Shown: positions 36,325 to 48,193 of the stretch, one piece after another
Position numbering within the stretch: position 1 is the stretch's first letter
How the letters are laid out: the number at the start of each line of letters is the position of its first letter
Assembly: GCA_029844215.1 (NCBI GenBank)
Contig: CM056721.1
Location: 10,552,368-10,616,367 of the forward strand
DNA: 64,000 nucleotides
Direction of reading: 5' to 3'
Source of the DNA: Przewalskia tangutica
Taxonomy: Eukaryota; Streptophyta; Magnoliopsida; Solanales; Solanaceae
Position numbers and translations under genes: made by a program
The notes under the pieces: generated by a model
Database searches by the model: none
Told to the model about the DNA's origin: nothing
Seen by the model: the letters and a program-made list of their open reading frames with translations, nothing else

Positions 36325-37812
36325 ATGAAGAACAAAAGTTAAGAGAAGAATACGTGAAGAAGAGAGTGAACATTATAGGAATAGGGCTTCCTTTCTTCAT
36401 CCTTAAATCAACTTATTCCTTACCTCCGACCATTTTTACACTTATGTGTTCCTTACAATTGTCTCTTACTAGTGAGCTATTTATATATTTTATATTCAAG
36501 ATGAACATAAAAGTGCGAGAATCATGATGGCTAATTTTCCTTTATTAAACATGTACTATGAGATTTTACCTTTATTGACGTGGGAATACAATTCGGGCAG
36601 TCTATTGGCATAAAATAACTCAGGTTTTACCTTTTGCCATCTAATATCCCAATAATATATATCACACAATAATGTATACAAATATCAGTTCATATTATAT
36701 GTATATCAAATAATGTATATGTATATCAAATAATGTATATCACACGATGTATACAAATATTGGCTATTGGCTTAAAATATGCCAATAATTACTAAGGAAT
36801 GTATATATATGCTAGAAAGTAAAGCTTTAAAGCCCCTAAACCCAAACTTGTGTACAAGTCAAATTGTGATAATAAGTAGATATTGCTTGTGGGAAATCCT
36901 GCATTCGTTACTAGTTCCCAACAATGAAGTATGTCCATTTAACTTCTCCTTATGGAAGTAATAATAAATCAGATTAGCTTCTAATCCATTTTGTTTTTCA
37001 GTTAACCCCAATCTCAGAGTGTTACAAGCTTTGACACATAGAAGGTGAACACTGAACAAACAAGGTCATTCTTCTTCATTTTCTTGTCTTTTTTTACTCT
37101 CTTTTGATTACTGGAACATTGCATGATTGCATCTAGATGAACAATATCTAATTGAAGATGTTTCCCGGTGAAATCGATTTTGGCCAGAAACACAGTTAGA
37201 GATTTATATTTTAGGGTTTAAAGACAAGTGAGTTGTATCCGATCTGGAGAACCCTCTATAAGTTCCCGTATCCACGCGCGCTACGGCACTTTGATCTAAA
37301 AAAATTGATTTAACGAGAGTGGAGGACAGCTGTTGAAAGCCTCCGAGTCGTTTAAACCTCCGGATACTCTAATCTACCCGGAGGCGTTCCTCCCCCAATA
37401 CAGAAGGATTCACCTGATCTGACATAACGAAAAATGCAAAAGATGTGTATAAACTATAAAGCAAAACAAAAAAAGATGGATTTTGCCCAATCAATTTCCA
37501 TTCATTCAACAAAATATGTAACAGCCAAATTCAGCTACTCTAAAATGAGTAATACTAGCTTATAGTAACAAAAAAATGCAAACTATTTTGTAATCCTTCA
37601 ATCTTGATTCTGAGTCCGGGGAATAGAGAACCTTTCGTTAAGGAGCAGATATACAAAGCATCTCGCATTAGCCGATACTTTTGCTAAGGATCATTTTACT
37701 CTTTTAATTCGAAAGCCGTATATAGATTAGCTGATCAAGTAAACTTCGACCACCAAATAAATAAAGTCAAGCTCATGTCAAAGCTAAAATAAAAATTATT
37801 TCCAAAATTGAA
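36325..37812. other. Intergenic
   Basis: No gene seen. An AT-rich run with repeated caaataatgtatat lies at about 36650-36760. A patch with ctccgg/ccggag inverted motifs at about 37340-37395 may be a small hairpin. Confidence 0.4.
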
Positions 37813-38551
37813 TCATGACAGCTTATTATTCTTGTTAACATCTTTCCTCTTCTTTGCATAATTCTTTGAATGAAAATCAAGAAAGAGTGCCAAAAGGGAA
37901 GCATTGAAGCACCATCCACGGATCTCAGAGCAACCCGACCCGGTAAAGTGATAGTACAAAATCAGACCCGAAATCAGGAAACTGAACACAAATTGGATAA
38001 TCTGACAGTTAGTAACCAATCTCTTCCACCATGGACGAAATCCCAATGTACACAGAAAATAATAAGCGTACATTAGCACATGAACCGAAGCATTGGTAAC
38101 AAGCGCCACAGGGAACAGTGTCTGGGAGGACGAAAGCCATAAATACAACATAACAACCACCACAGCGTGGAGGAATGACAGCCGTCTAGATCGAGACCCA
38201 CTTAGAATGATCAAAAGGGTGTCCAAAAATTCAAGAGTCTTGGAGAAATAAAAAATGTAAGCCCAGAAGAAGACGGGTCCACGTGGAGGAGTGTGATTGG
38301 CTGCGAAGCAGATGACCCAAGTCCAATTATGACGTGGCATTTGGTGGAAAGCGGAGAGGGAACAACCGACGGCCATGATGAGGGAGAGAAGGGAAAGGAA
38401 GAGGTTGTGGACGGTGGAGATGAGGCGGATGGAGAAGAGGGAAATGGTGGAAAGAGAAAGTGAGAGATAGAAAAAGTGGTGATGAACCGAATGTTGAGTT
38501 TTGGTTCCATTGGATGGTTGACGAGCCAGTAGTGAATGGTGGAGTGGAGAG
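37813..38551 (-). pseudogene. ELO-type (GNS1/SUR4) fatty-acid elongase, probable pseudogene
   Basis: ELO proteins are multi-pass ER membrane condensing enzymes of very-long-chain fatty acid synthesis. The reading frame matches plant ELO-like proteins from STVHNLFLSLLSL through HQMPRHNWTWVICF, PRGPVFFWAYIFYFSKTLEF, DTLLIIL, ASVHVLMYAYYFL and ILYYHF to a lysine-rich ER-type tail (KNYAKKRKDVNKNNKLS) and stop. The HxxHH box expected after SFLH is absent: the frame goes directly from SFLH to AVVVVM. A second short in-frame gap occurs at GWCFNASLL. At the N-terminus, IHYWLVNHP lies in a different frame and no ATG precedes it. Intronless, like its relatives. Probably non-functional. Confidence 0.8.
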
Positions 38552-39873
38552 CTTCTTTTCAATCTTTGTTCTGAGTATTAACGGTATAAATATTCATATA
38601 ATGAGATCACTTATAGGATTAATATTACTATATTATACAATAAGCATTGACTAATAATTAGAGAGGGAAACAATATTGAAGTTTTTGAATTGCAACAGTA
38701 ATCTCAATTCTCAAGTTAATATTATAATAATAAATATGCCCATAATCAAATATTTAATTAATCTCTTAGCACATATAAAAATTTAGGCAAAAACTACTAT
38801 ATTCATGTGCACTCATAATTAGACCCGTAGATCCGCCTGCAAGTAACACGGTACAAATAGTACTCCCATGAATTTGATCTCACATGTTAAAACTCATTAA
38901 TAATATTTTTAAAGAAGTTTGTGTGTATCCGGTCGATATCGGAAACAGCTTTTCTATCCGTCAAAAGATAGGGGTCTCTCCCCAAACCCACCTGATGAAG
39001 TTATAGCGGATATGTTGTTGTTGTAAGTTTGTGTGTATCAAGTATCAACTACTCTACTTTAGGAGAAGAGATTTGGGTATTGGAGATAATGGTAATTATA
39101 TTTAGCCAATTAGGTGTTGTAAATCTTCAAAATTACCACGCAACTTGTACTCTTTTGTCTTAAATGTTTGATCTGTTTTAGTTTCCGGGAGATTCAGACT
39201 ACCTTAATTTGGACGTTTCTCTTACACTATCAATCGTAGTCCGAATTTAGAAAATTTACACTAAAAAATTAAGGAAACAGAAGGCTCCCATGCATTTGAA
39301 TACTAAACAGAATAATAACAATACATATTAACTTCTTGCCAAAACTTGCAAGCCAGCTGCATTTTGATGCAAATCAAAAGCTGTCTGAACATAAAATTAC
39401 CAATTCACTCCTGCTGTGGAAGCTTGTACATGGTTGGAATAGGAAAACATAAACAAAAAAAATGTGAGAATGACCTAAGTTCTAATTCCCTAGATCACTA
39501 CTCAGGTAAGGTTATTCCTGCCCAACAAGAGAACATGATCCTCATGGAACTATAAGCATATGAAGAGAAAAGATTGGTCAACAATGTACCTACCACCTAG
39601 CCATTGAAAAGACTTGCAAACTTCAATCTTCAGATCTTGTACTCATTTTACTAAAATCTAGAAAGGAATGAGGAAAAAAAGAAGAGAAGCAGCTTCCGCA
39701 GCATCCCAAGTAAAATCACCACCTGCTGCAGTGGACAATTCCAATGATCATAATCACACCTGCGACGCAGCTCTCTTTGCTTGGTAATTGGTGCTTTAGA
39801 CCAAATCTCCTCATTCAAGACTCGGATTTGGAAAACTTGAGCAGTTAGATGGTACTATATCAACTACCTAGGC
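38552..39873. other. Intergenic with one short retroposon
   Basis: AT-rich. Apart from the retroposon at 38930-39024 I see no gene; the small frame at 39346-39555 has no recognisable domain. Confidence 0.4.
38930..39024 (+). mobile_element. Short TTG-tailed retroposon with 15-bp TSD
   Basis: About 95 bp with ggaaacagcttttctat near the start and TGTTGTTGTTGT at the end. It is flanked by the perfect repeat AAGTTTGTGTGTATC (38915-38929 and 39025-39039). It is a diverged relative of the copy at 26442. Confidence 0.8.
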
Positions 39874-42800
39874 TCAACTTGCTATCTTTTTCCTGACTAT
39901 TCTTTTTCTCCGAGCCTTAGGAGCTGGTGTTTCACCCTCAGTCGTTGAGTCACTCTGACCTTGTTTGATACCCAAAAGCCCAAGCCCGGAAACAATGGCA
40001 CCCTTGGATATGAACCATTTTGAAGATGACTGCTCAAGTCCTCCTTCGGTAGTAGGCCGACTGTATGCCTTCAACACATCATCCGAATGAGCCAGTAGAT
40101 CCACCTCCACACCAAGCCAAGCTAGCCTTGATGTCTCTCCTACTTGAACATTCAAGGCTCTGCATAGTGCATACAATCAAATATTATTGAACTGGAAAAG
40201 ACCAAATCAATAAACACCAAGATGATTACAAGATCAACGATATTGCATAATATATCCTGACCTCCAATCCAAGAAGCATAGAATTTCACCTAGTCTTGTG
40301 ATACAGTTGGTAATATTCTTTTATAAAGATAAAGCTTGTTCTTACAGACCCACAAAAAGGATGAAACCTTTGCAGTCATTGACTACTGCAGCGGAAGAAT
40401 TCAAAAGATACTATAGACCTGACTGAAGAGCAATAATAACAGAAACAGGGAAACACAACCAACTTTTACTAAACAAAAAAAAAGGCAGCCCGGTGCATTA
40501 ACTCCCGCTATGCGCGGGGTCCGGGGAAGGGCCGGACCACAAGGGTCTATTGTACGCAGCCTGAGGCTGTTTCCACAACCAACTTTTACTAATAGCAGTA
40601 AATAATTTTTTTGAGTATTAAAAAAAATTGAAACTGGAAAAAAACACTAATTTGCCTGAGTAAACTAACAAACCATGAAACTGATTTGATAAAACTGAGT
40701 TAGCATAAGCTACCATCTACTGTGCAGCTAAATACCTCATGGCAGAAGACGAGAGCCACCCCAATAACATCAAAGTAGTTAAAAACAGCTCTGTCAAATC
40801 CATTCAACAGCTGATAACGCAGGTTTGCATATACACCAAGGAAGGCCCCATAACCAAGTGTATTGCTACTCACAGATGGGATGGACACTGATAACCTAGT
40901 GAATGGTAAACAAAAGCCATTACATACCTTACATTTCCCTCGAATGAAAAAATAGATCCAAACAAAACCCAACTGTACAAATAAATGGTCAATATGCCAA
41001 AAAAAATGGGTACCTTTCCTCCTTTTTACTGGCAAGAAAGATTTGATAGAGCCCCCTGCACAGCTCCTGCACTGAGCCCAAGCATAGACAACTCTGCAGC
41101 CTTATAGAAAAAGGACTGAATCCTCTTCTGCATGTCAAATTCTCTTAAAGGATAACTCTTTTCAAAGATATTGTTTGGCAGCTTCTGTATCGTGTTCTGC
41201 AGATCGTAGCGGAAAGTATTCCCATAGGATTGACAAGGAGCAAGCGTCCAAAAAACAGCAGCATTGCAAGCCGTTGCAGTTAGGATGTTAAGAAGAGCAA
41301 GATCCCACTCCTGCTTAATCCTAGATCAAAGTAAAATAGAACATGTGCATTAAGTCAATCCTCTAATACTGTGTTTTACTAACATTTAAACCAAAAGAAC
41401 ATTAAAAAGGAAAACAGCAAAAAAATACCTTTCCTTACGGTTTTTGACCTCCCACTACACTGAGCAACAAATTGTAGTTGCCTGATCCAGAAGCAGCTTG
41501 TTTAAAAAGGCCGGATCTGCGATCTTCCTGTCAGAGAAAGATAGTCCAGAAAAAATAAGGAAACTGGAAATGTCGGCTTTAATATGCAGTAAACACTTGA
41601 ATACTTACGACATGATTTAGACAGCAAAACATTAGACAACAAAAATCTGATAGATGACTTTGCCTAAGGTGTCAAACTGCTCCATGAATTTACAAAGCTT
41701 TCAACCTTGGGGAGAGATATAGCTGGAGCAACTTTCATTCTGTAGAGTTTTATATCTTATATGGTTTGGTGATGTGATTTGAATTCATGGAAAATTGGCG
41801 CTATCAATATCCTTCAAGTTTTGGAATGATAAAACAAGACTGCTCCTCCTGTCGCAGATCAAACACAAAAACTAAAAGTGATGATCAATGCTGCCAACTC
41901 ATCTCATTTCAAAATAGAAATCCCGTAACAAAAACAATTTTGGCTCCAGAAGTATGGAGAAAGAAATTTATTTTTCAGCTTTGCATTCTTAGTTATTATT
42001 GTGGTGTAGCTGTTTCGTGGAATGTGTGGGGCTAATGAGTAAAAACTGCTCTGTACTAAAAAGGTCTTTCATGATCTTGAACAAGTGTGACAAGCCTTGG
42101 AAGATTAATGCTCACAAGAAGGCTTTAAATATGTGGGGCTAATGAGTAAATATGCCTGTGAAGCTAATACAATGATGATCTGAAGTAGTGACTGCAATAC
42201 TTGAAGATGCAAGATATTTCAAGAGGATCTTAATTTTTTTTTAGAATGACTGGATCTTAATTTAAACAGACAGAATAACTACTCTGATCAGCAATGATAT
42301 TTCTGACATGCCACTACATACTGTTTATCCAGCAGACAGATTTTTGTCCAAAGTATTTGCCCTGTGGGGAGTTTTGAGTATTGTAATGGTGCTAGATTAC
42401 CTGCCATTGAATGCCCTGGATAATCCTTCAGGAAGTGTTCGAGAAATAAATCTAGCCATGGTAGGCCTAGCATTGTAAGTAAGAAAGTTCACAATTTGGG
42501 CAGAGCTGACTAATCCCTGGATGAAAAAGCAGAATCTAAAGTTAGACATAGAAATAACCCGACCAAACGAGACTACTGCGTAGAGTAATTTACCATTTTC
42601 ATAGGCTTGCCGAAGTCCAGGTGGTAAATCTATCATTGTCTTCTGCCACTCGTTCAGCACGGCATCAACAAATTTACGATCAAACAACTGGGCAACATGG
42701 AAAAATTGTGTGACATGACACTGTTACAATAAATCTAGAATTAAGCAGAAGCGGTTTTCCACTTGCAGAGGCCTCTTACTTCCTGCAGTAGCATTCGTCT

Positions 42801-42947
42801 CCTAAAGAGTCCACCCTCATCTCCCTCATCCCCATCATCGAAATCATCAAAGTAGTCGTCATCATCACCTCCATCCCACCACCGTGATTTAGATTCTTTC
42901 CCATATTTACACCTCCTCCGCCAGTTGAAAGCTGTGATGTGGCGAAA
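39874..42947 (-). pseudogene. RETICULATA-RELATED (DUF3411) pseudogene, 7 exons remaining
   Basis: RER proteins are chloroplast-envelope proteins affecting leaf development. Minus-strand exons: about 42947-42780, 42687-42594, 42516-42401, 41527-41429, 41320-41014, 40895-40736, 40159-39874. Family segments: DDYFDDFDDGDEGDEGG, FDRKFVDAVLNEWQKTM, FISRTLPEGLSRAF, CQSYGNTFRYDLQNTIQKLP, YKAAELSMLGLSAGAVQG, NTLGYGAFLGVYANLRYQL, FISKGAIVSGLGLLGIKQG. Lesions: no start codon or transit peptide (TAA at 42948-42950), a one-base gain in an A-run at about 42595-42600, stop TAG at 41455-41457 where the family has Trp, a one-base gain near 41035, and a probable 5-bp loss at the end of exon 6. Introns are kept, so it is not a processed copy. 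Assembly error could explain the homopolymer indels but not the stop. Confidence 0.88.
40473..40573 (+). mobile_element. 3'-truncated Au-type SINE with 19-bp TSD, in RER intron
   Basis: Begins with an A-run then GGCAGCCCGGTGCATTAA, and contains cccgctatgcgcggggtcc, ggggaagggccggacc and gtctattgtacgcagcctg. It is flanked by the perfect repeat CACAACCAACTTTTACTAA (40454-40472 and 40574-40592). The tRNA-like 3' part present in the copy at 59908 is missing. Confidence 0.85.
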
Positions 42948-42950
42948 TTA

Positions 42951-44429
42951 TTAGCAAATTTGCTCGACCAAGTGTTTACTAAATAGTAGCACAAGGTTAA
43001 CAGTGAAGCTTAAGATCATGGGAGAGAGAGAGAGAGAGAGAGAGAGCATTGTTCGGTCCTGGGAATCAGTTCGAATCCAAGTTCAAAATGAACAAAAACA
43101 AGTCTATTAATAGCCGCAGCGCAAACAACTAGGGATGATGCACTAGCGCGTGAAGAACAGCGCAACAGCGGATGGATTTGGTGACCGCGAACCTGACCTA
43201 TCTGTATCTAAGATTAGGGGGGGATAGTGTGGTGACCCCACTCTTCCATATAGAGCTTGTTTTCTTCACTTTAAAAACCTCTCCTTATTCGGTTGAGTTA
43301 GCATCTGCTTCTTCTTTCTCGACATAGATGAATTAAAATGCTAATATCTTATATAGTAGCAGGAGCACCATTTCACATCATATATGCCGAACTAAAAAAT
43401 GCATTCAACTTTTCCTTCATTGAAAATGAAATATGCTAAAAACGGAAAAAATAGCAACAAGATGCCTTTAGTAAAGGAGAATACACACATCTCAATTCTA
43501 GTAGTAACTTCAGAATTATGTATTCTTGTACACATTGCCACTTTAGTGATACCAGACTCAATTTTAACCCTTAGCATTAAAGTGTTTGCGGTTTGTCAGA
43601 GCTGGACGGACCTTTGTCAATTGATTGTAAGTAGCAATGGAAATCACACACAGAAAAAATATTCATTCCAAGTCTCCGGTATAACATGTGGGGAGAACAG
43701 AAACATCTATAGTCAGCTACAACTTCGTTCTATAAATATGGCAGTGTCCTTCAACCTTTGTTAAGAATATAGGAATTAACCACTTTAGTATCATGAGAAT
43801 AGTTAATACAACAGAATTTCCAGCTCCACTTCAATGGCCAAGCGTCAACCAATTAAACCCTGAATACCATTGTCTTACAAAAAAAATCCCTTACTGATAG
43901 AAAGAACCTTCTTCTTGCTCCAAGAAGAAAGAAGATGACAAATGACAAGTCCGAGACCAGGCAGGCAATTCCAAGAAACTCTATAACAATCAATTAAGCC
44001 TCAAAACCCAAGCTAGTTGGGGAATGTCAAAAACTCTTGAACTCCCTAAATTTCAAATTTTTGACATTAACTTCTACTTCAAAAGAACCTCACTGCCTCT
44101 AACTTTAAGTCTTATTTGTTAGGATGAACTTTCTCGACTACCATTACATTATTTTACCTCCAATTTTAGCAATCAAATACTAATTGAGTATTATCATAAT
44201 ACATGATGAGTGCAAACTGATAGAAAAACACGATGCTCACAAAGAAATATGAAGTAAATCAAAACAAGAAGTAACCTCGGGACTAGACCTAGTCTGCTGT
44301 ACGCCTCGTTTGGTTCGGGTTAATACTCTAACGTAAGGGAATAAAATTACTTGATTCTTAATTTTGATTCATATGCAATATGAGAAGATTTGAGAGATAG
44401 ATTCGATAAAGTCAATAACTCAAGAACTT
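42951..44429. other. Intergenic
   Basis: No gene recognised apart from the GA microsatellite. The frame at 43399-43764 has no domain that I recognise and irregular composition; I do not call it. Confidence 0.4.
43022..43047. repeat. (GA)n microsatellite
   Basis: Thirteen GA units upstream of the RER pseudogene, where the lost first exon would be expected. Confidence 0.95.
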
Positions 44430-45993
44430 TTTAATTGCATAAGGAGATCTTTACCATGAGCCAGGGTACGATGTCACTTTTGTGTATTACTCTAAACTTA
44501 AGGATCTATGGGATGAGTACGATTCATGCCACCATCAAACTGCTGTCCAAAGTCGAAGGAATTTGTAGATCACATACAGTATCAGAGGATGCTACAGTTT
44601 CTGATGGGGCTGAATGATGGATATAGTCAAGTTAGGAGCCAATGATGCAGCAGATGACTAACTTGAATCAGACCTATGCCATGATCAATCAGGAAGAGAG
44701 CCAAAGTATAGTTTCAGCCTCAACCAGGGTAATACAGGATACAGTTGAGTCAATCGCTATGCTCACAATTAAAAATGGAAATGTGAAGCAAAGGAAGCCA
44801 TATACCCAAAATGTAGTGTGTGATTACTGCCGTGTTAATGGACACTTGAAGGTGGATTGTATCAAGCTGATGAAGTGTGACTATTATCACAAGACTGGAC
44901 ACATACAAGATGATTGCTATAGACTATATGGTTATCCAGAAAACTTCAAGGGGAAATCAAAAAAGGCAAATGCAGTGGTCACCCAGTACAGGACAGTTCC
45001 ATATGGAAAATCAGTTCAGTTCACACCAAGTCAGCACCAGCAGATACTCAATATACTTAACAACAAACATGGAGAGTCCGGAGCAAATGCTAACATGGCA
45101 GGTAAAATCAATACTTGTGAGTCATTAATTAAATGGATTCTAGACTTAGGTGCTACTAATCACATGATAATCAGGGACACTTATATAACAAACATATGGT
45201 AGAGAATGCAGGGAGAGTACAGTTGCCTACAGGAGAATCAACTAAGATCACACATGTTGGTGATTGTAGCCTAGGAGAAGGTGATGTGCTTAAGAATGTT
45301 TTGTGTGTACCAAACTTCAAATTTAACCTCATGTCCATCTCAAAGGTGACAAGAGAACTGAATTGCAGTGTTTCTTTCCTTTCATACTACTGTGTGTTTC
45401 AGGATCTCTCATCTGGGAATGTGAGAGGATTGGTAATGAGGAGGAAGGATTGTATGTGCTGAATGTGGACACACAGAATAAGGAAGGAATGTTGAGCAGA
45501 TGTCTAGCAGCCACTCAACCAGTGGATGCAAATATCTGGCACCAAAGATTATGCCATGTTCCTGTAGCTGTCATGAAGAGAATACCAAATCTTTCTTGTT
45601 CTTTTTTTTTACTTTCAATAATTGTGAAGTATGCCCCATGGCTAGACATGTAGAGTTCCTTTCCCTGTTTGTACAAGTAGATCATCAGGAATCTTTCAAA
45701 GATTACATATGGATGTATGAGGGCCATACAAGATTGAGACATATAATGGAATGAGGTATTTTCTGACCATTGTAGATGATTTTTCTAGATGGACTTGAAT
45801 TTTTCTAATGAGACTTAAAACAAATGTGAGTACAATACTCTTTTTTTTTACTGAAGTTCATACTCAATTTGATGTGAAAATAAGGAAGATAAGATCTGAC
45901 AATGGTACTGAGTTCTTCAATCATCATTGTAAATAATTATTTCAACAACATGTAATACATGAGAGTTCTTGTCCGTACACTCCACAACAAAAT
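44430..45993 (+). mobile_element. Ty1-Copia fragment (gag, protease, start of integrase)
   Basis: Plus-strand reading: gag with YYSKLKDLWDEY-like remains at about 44490, LMGLNDGYSQVRSQ-like remains at 44610, then a frame 44642-45202 with a CCHC knuckle CDYCRVNGHLKVDC, a second knuckle degenerated to CDYYHKTGHIQDDC, and a protease site changed to DLGATNHM. Pre-integrase WHQRLCHVP and CPMARH follow in shifted frames. The integrase core ends at DNGTEFF and SCPYTPQQN near 45990. RT, RNase H and LTRs are absent, so this is an internal fragment truncated at both ends. Confidence 0.85.
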
Positions 45994-46607
45994 TTAACAT
46001 TCTCTTTACCCTCTTTTATTTTAACTTTACCCCAAAGTCTTCTACATTGATTCCCTACCCCCCACTAGGTATTTCCATTCCCTTTCCCCAATTTATTACC
46101 CCTCCCCTCTCTAACTCAGCTGCACCACTCCCTTTGCAATATACTCCCCTGTTTTCATTTTCAAAGACACCCCCATTTCTCTGCCTGTCATCCGCCGCCG
46201 CCACCCTCCGCCGGAGCTCCAAGGTCTGGCGAACCCCCGAACTGGTGGTTGTAGATTTAGAAGATGAATCGAACTGCAAATTGGTGTAGAAGTGACGGGG
46301 AGGTTATGACGAACCTGTTGGTACCACCCGTACCTTCCAGTAGTCGGAATCCGTCGGAATTAGCAAAAACAGATCGAAAAAGTTCAAGTTTTTTTAATCT
46401 GAAAACTAGGGAGATTTAGGATGAATCAAGGATGATGGGTAGTATAGAAATGACGGTCTTGATGAGACGAATCAATTGGTATACGGTTCGTCGTCAATGG
46501 AGCTCTGTGGTGGCCGAAAATGATGATGCGCCGCGGCGGTCATTGTTCTTTACCGAAAATTAGTAATTGATTCCCTTCTTTTAACCAAACATTCACAAAA
46601 GGAATCA
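45994..46607. other. GC-richer unclassified segment between Copia fragment and solo LTR
   Basis: Contains a short open frame at 45969-46289 with a Ser/Pro-rich part and LVVVDLEDESN. I do not recognise a family. It joins, across the solo LTR, to 47845-47969, which ends in a sequence resembling a transposon terminus (reversed: GGGGCGTTTGGTTC). Confidence 0.35.
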
Positions 46608-46612
46608 GGGTG

Positions 46613-47839
46613 TGTTAGGCATATTTTGTATACACTTTTTGAGTCATTTTTAGTTAGTATTTTACTCATTTCATTTGTGTTTAGTATAGTGTTAGGGTTA
46701 TTTTTCTTTCTTTTGAGTCGCAGCGATTCTAAATGGCAAAATGAAGCTAAAAGTGGGCGAAGCGAGCTCCCAAAAAATGACGAAATTGGCGGATCGGACG
46801 AAGATCATGGACCGCGCCCGATCGCAGGATCGCGGTGCCACACCATCGAGAAGCCGCATTTTCGCACCACTTGCCATTCTCGAGCCAGCGGTGCCGATGC
46901 GGTAATTTCCAATCCGAAATAGAATTGGCAAGGGGCAAAAGGGTCCAAAGAACACGTTTTTGACAACATATATAAACCATTGGGACAGATTTTAGGGTGG
47001 ATGCTATCATATATCATCTCTCAGAACACAACACAACTCTTGAAAGCTACAAGATTGGAGACCTAGTTCTAAGTATTTTCTTTTCTTTTCTTTATTTTCA
47101 ATTCAGTTCATGTTGGATTTTGTATTAGTTCTTAGAATGGCTATGGCTATGAGCTAAACACTTTATTAGGGCTTTCCTATTGAATCGCTTGAAACTCTCT
47201 TTCATGAATTAATGCATTAGTTTGATTTCTTCTTCACTTTATTAAGATTTATTCAATATTGGTATGAATGTTTGATAGTTAATTGATCACTAATTATCAT
47301 AATTTATATGATTTCGAATCAAGAACCGAGAGGAGAGATTTGGATATGTTGTAATTGAATAGACATGGGTTAAAATCGCGGATGAAAGTACCCAGATACT
47401 TGTGTAGCATTATAGGTTATTGTTCTTAATCCTTCTATGTGGTAAAACCTATCATAGAAATATAGAAGATTTCTGCACTGGGGTTGAGCGATTATATATC
47501 CTAACCGGAATATAAGACAATCTAGTTAACCGTTATCTTAACGTAGAAGAAGAAGTCATTCTAGTTGCATTAAGAATTGAAAATAGTGGATAGTTGAGGA
47601 TATTGGAAGCCCTAATTCCTTCATAACTGGTTAAACCTCAATAATTTAGTTTAATTCTTGCTATTACTCTAATAGTGTTAGATAACAACCAAATCAACTT
47701 ATCGTTTGCCAAATAGATAACCTAGAATAGATGTTCGGTAATTAAAAACCAGTCTCTGAGGATGATATTCGGTCTTACAAGACTATATTACTTGTGACGA
47801 TACGTACACTTGCGTGAGCACGTAGAAATTGGCCTAACA
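46613..47839 (+). mobile_element. Solo LTR of the Athila-like family, TSD GGGTG
   Basis: A 1227-bp LTR starting TGTTAGGCATA and ending GGCCTAACA, flanked by GGGTG at 46608-46612 and 47840-47844. It matches the LTR at 4282-5581 (opposite strand) across its length, with indels. No internal sequence, primer-binding site or polypurine tract adjoins it, so it is the product of LTR-LTR recombination. A GC-rich patch lies at 46785-46905. Confidence 0.92.
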
Positions 47840-48193
47840 GGGTGCAGTTGATTCCGTTTATATAACAGACCCAAACATGTAGGGAAAATCAAGGTCATTC
47901 CTTTCTTTTCTCCTTGATTCTCTTACTGGATTCCATTCCGTTTACCATACGTGAACCAAACGCCCCTTAGTATATTTCTTTGATAAAAACCCCACTGGAA
48001 CAGAGTTCAGGTCATTACATGGGACTTCTTCCAATAACTAAAAACAAAGGGGATTACTATGAAATAAACACAACTTAATAACAGAATTGTACTTTTGGAC
48101 TAGAATCGATTATTTAAAACCTAAGGGGTTAATTTTAATTAAAAGGAAACCTTGTCACAATACTCCATCCCTCTTCAGGACCAATTTATGCCT

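Noticed and set aside
38211..38510. 99-codon frame with an ATG start overlapping the ELO relic
   Set aside because: It is the +1 frame of the ELO sequence with Ser/Pro-rich noise; no domain.
43399..43764. 121-codon plus-strand frame
   Set aside because: No recognisable domain, AT-rich composition, no splice context or neighbours supporting it.
46055..46279. Small frames around a GC-rich segment that resemble a captured gene piece
   Set aside because: Could not be matched to any family; kept only as an unclassified segment.
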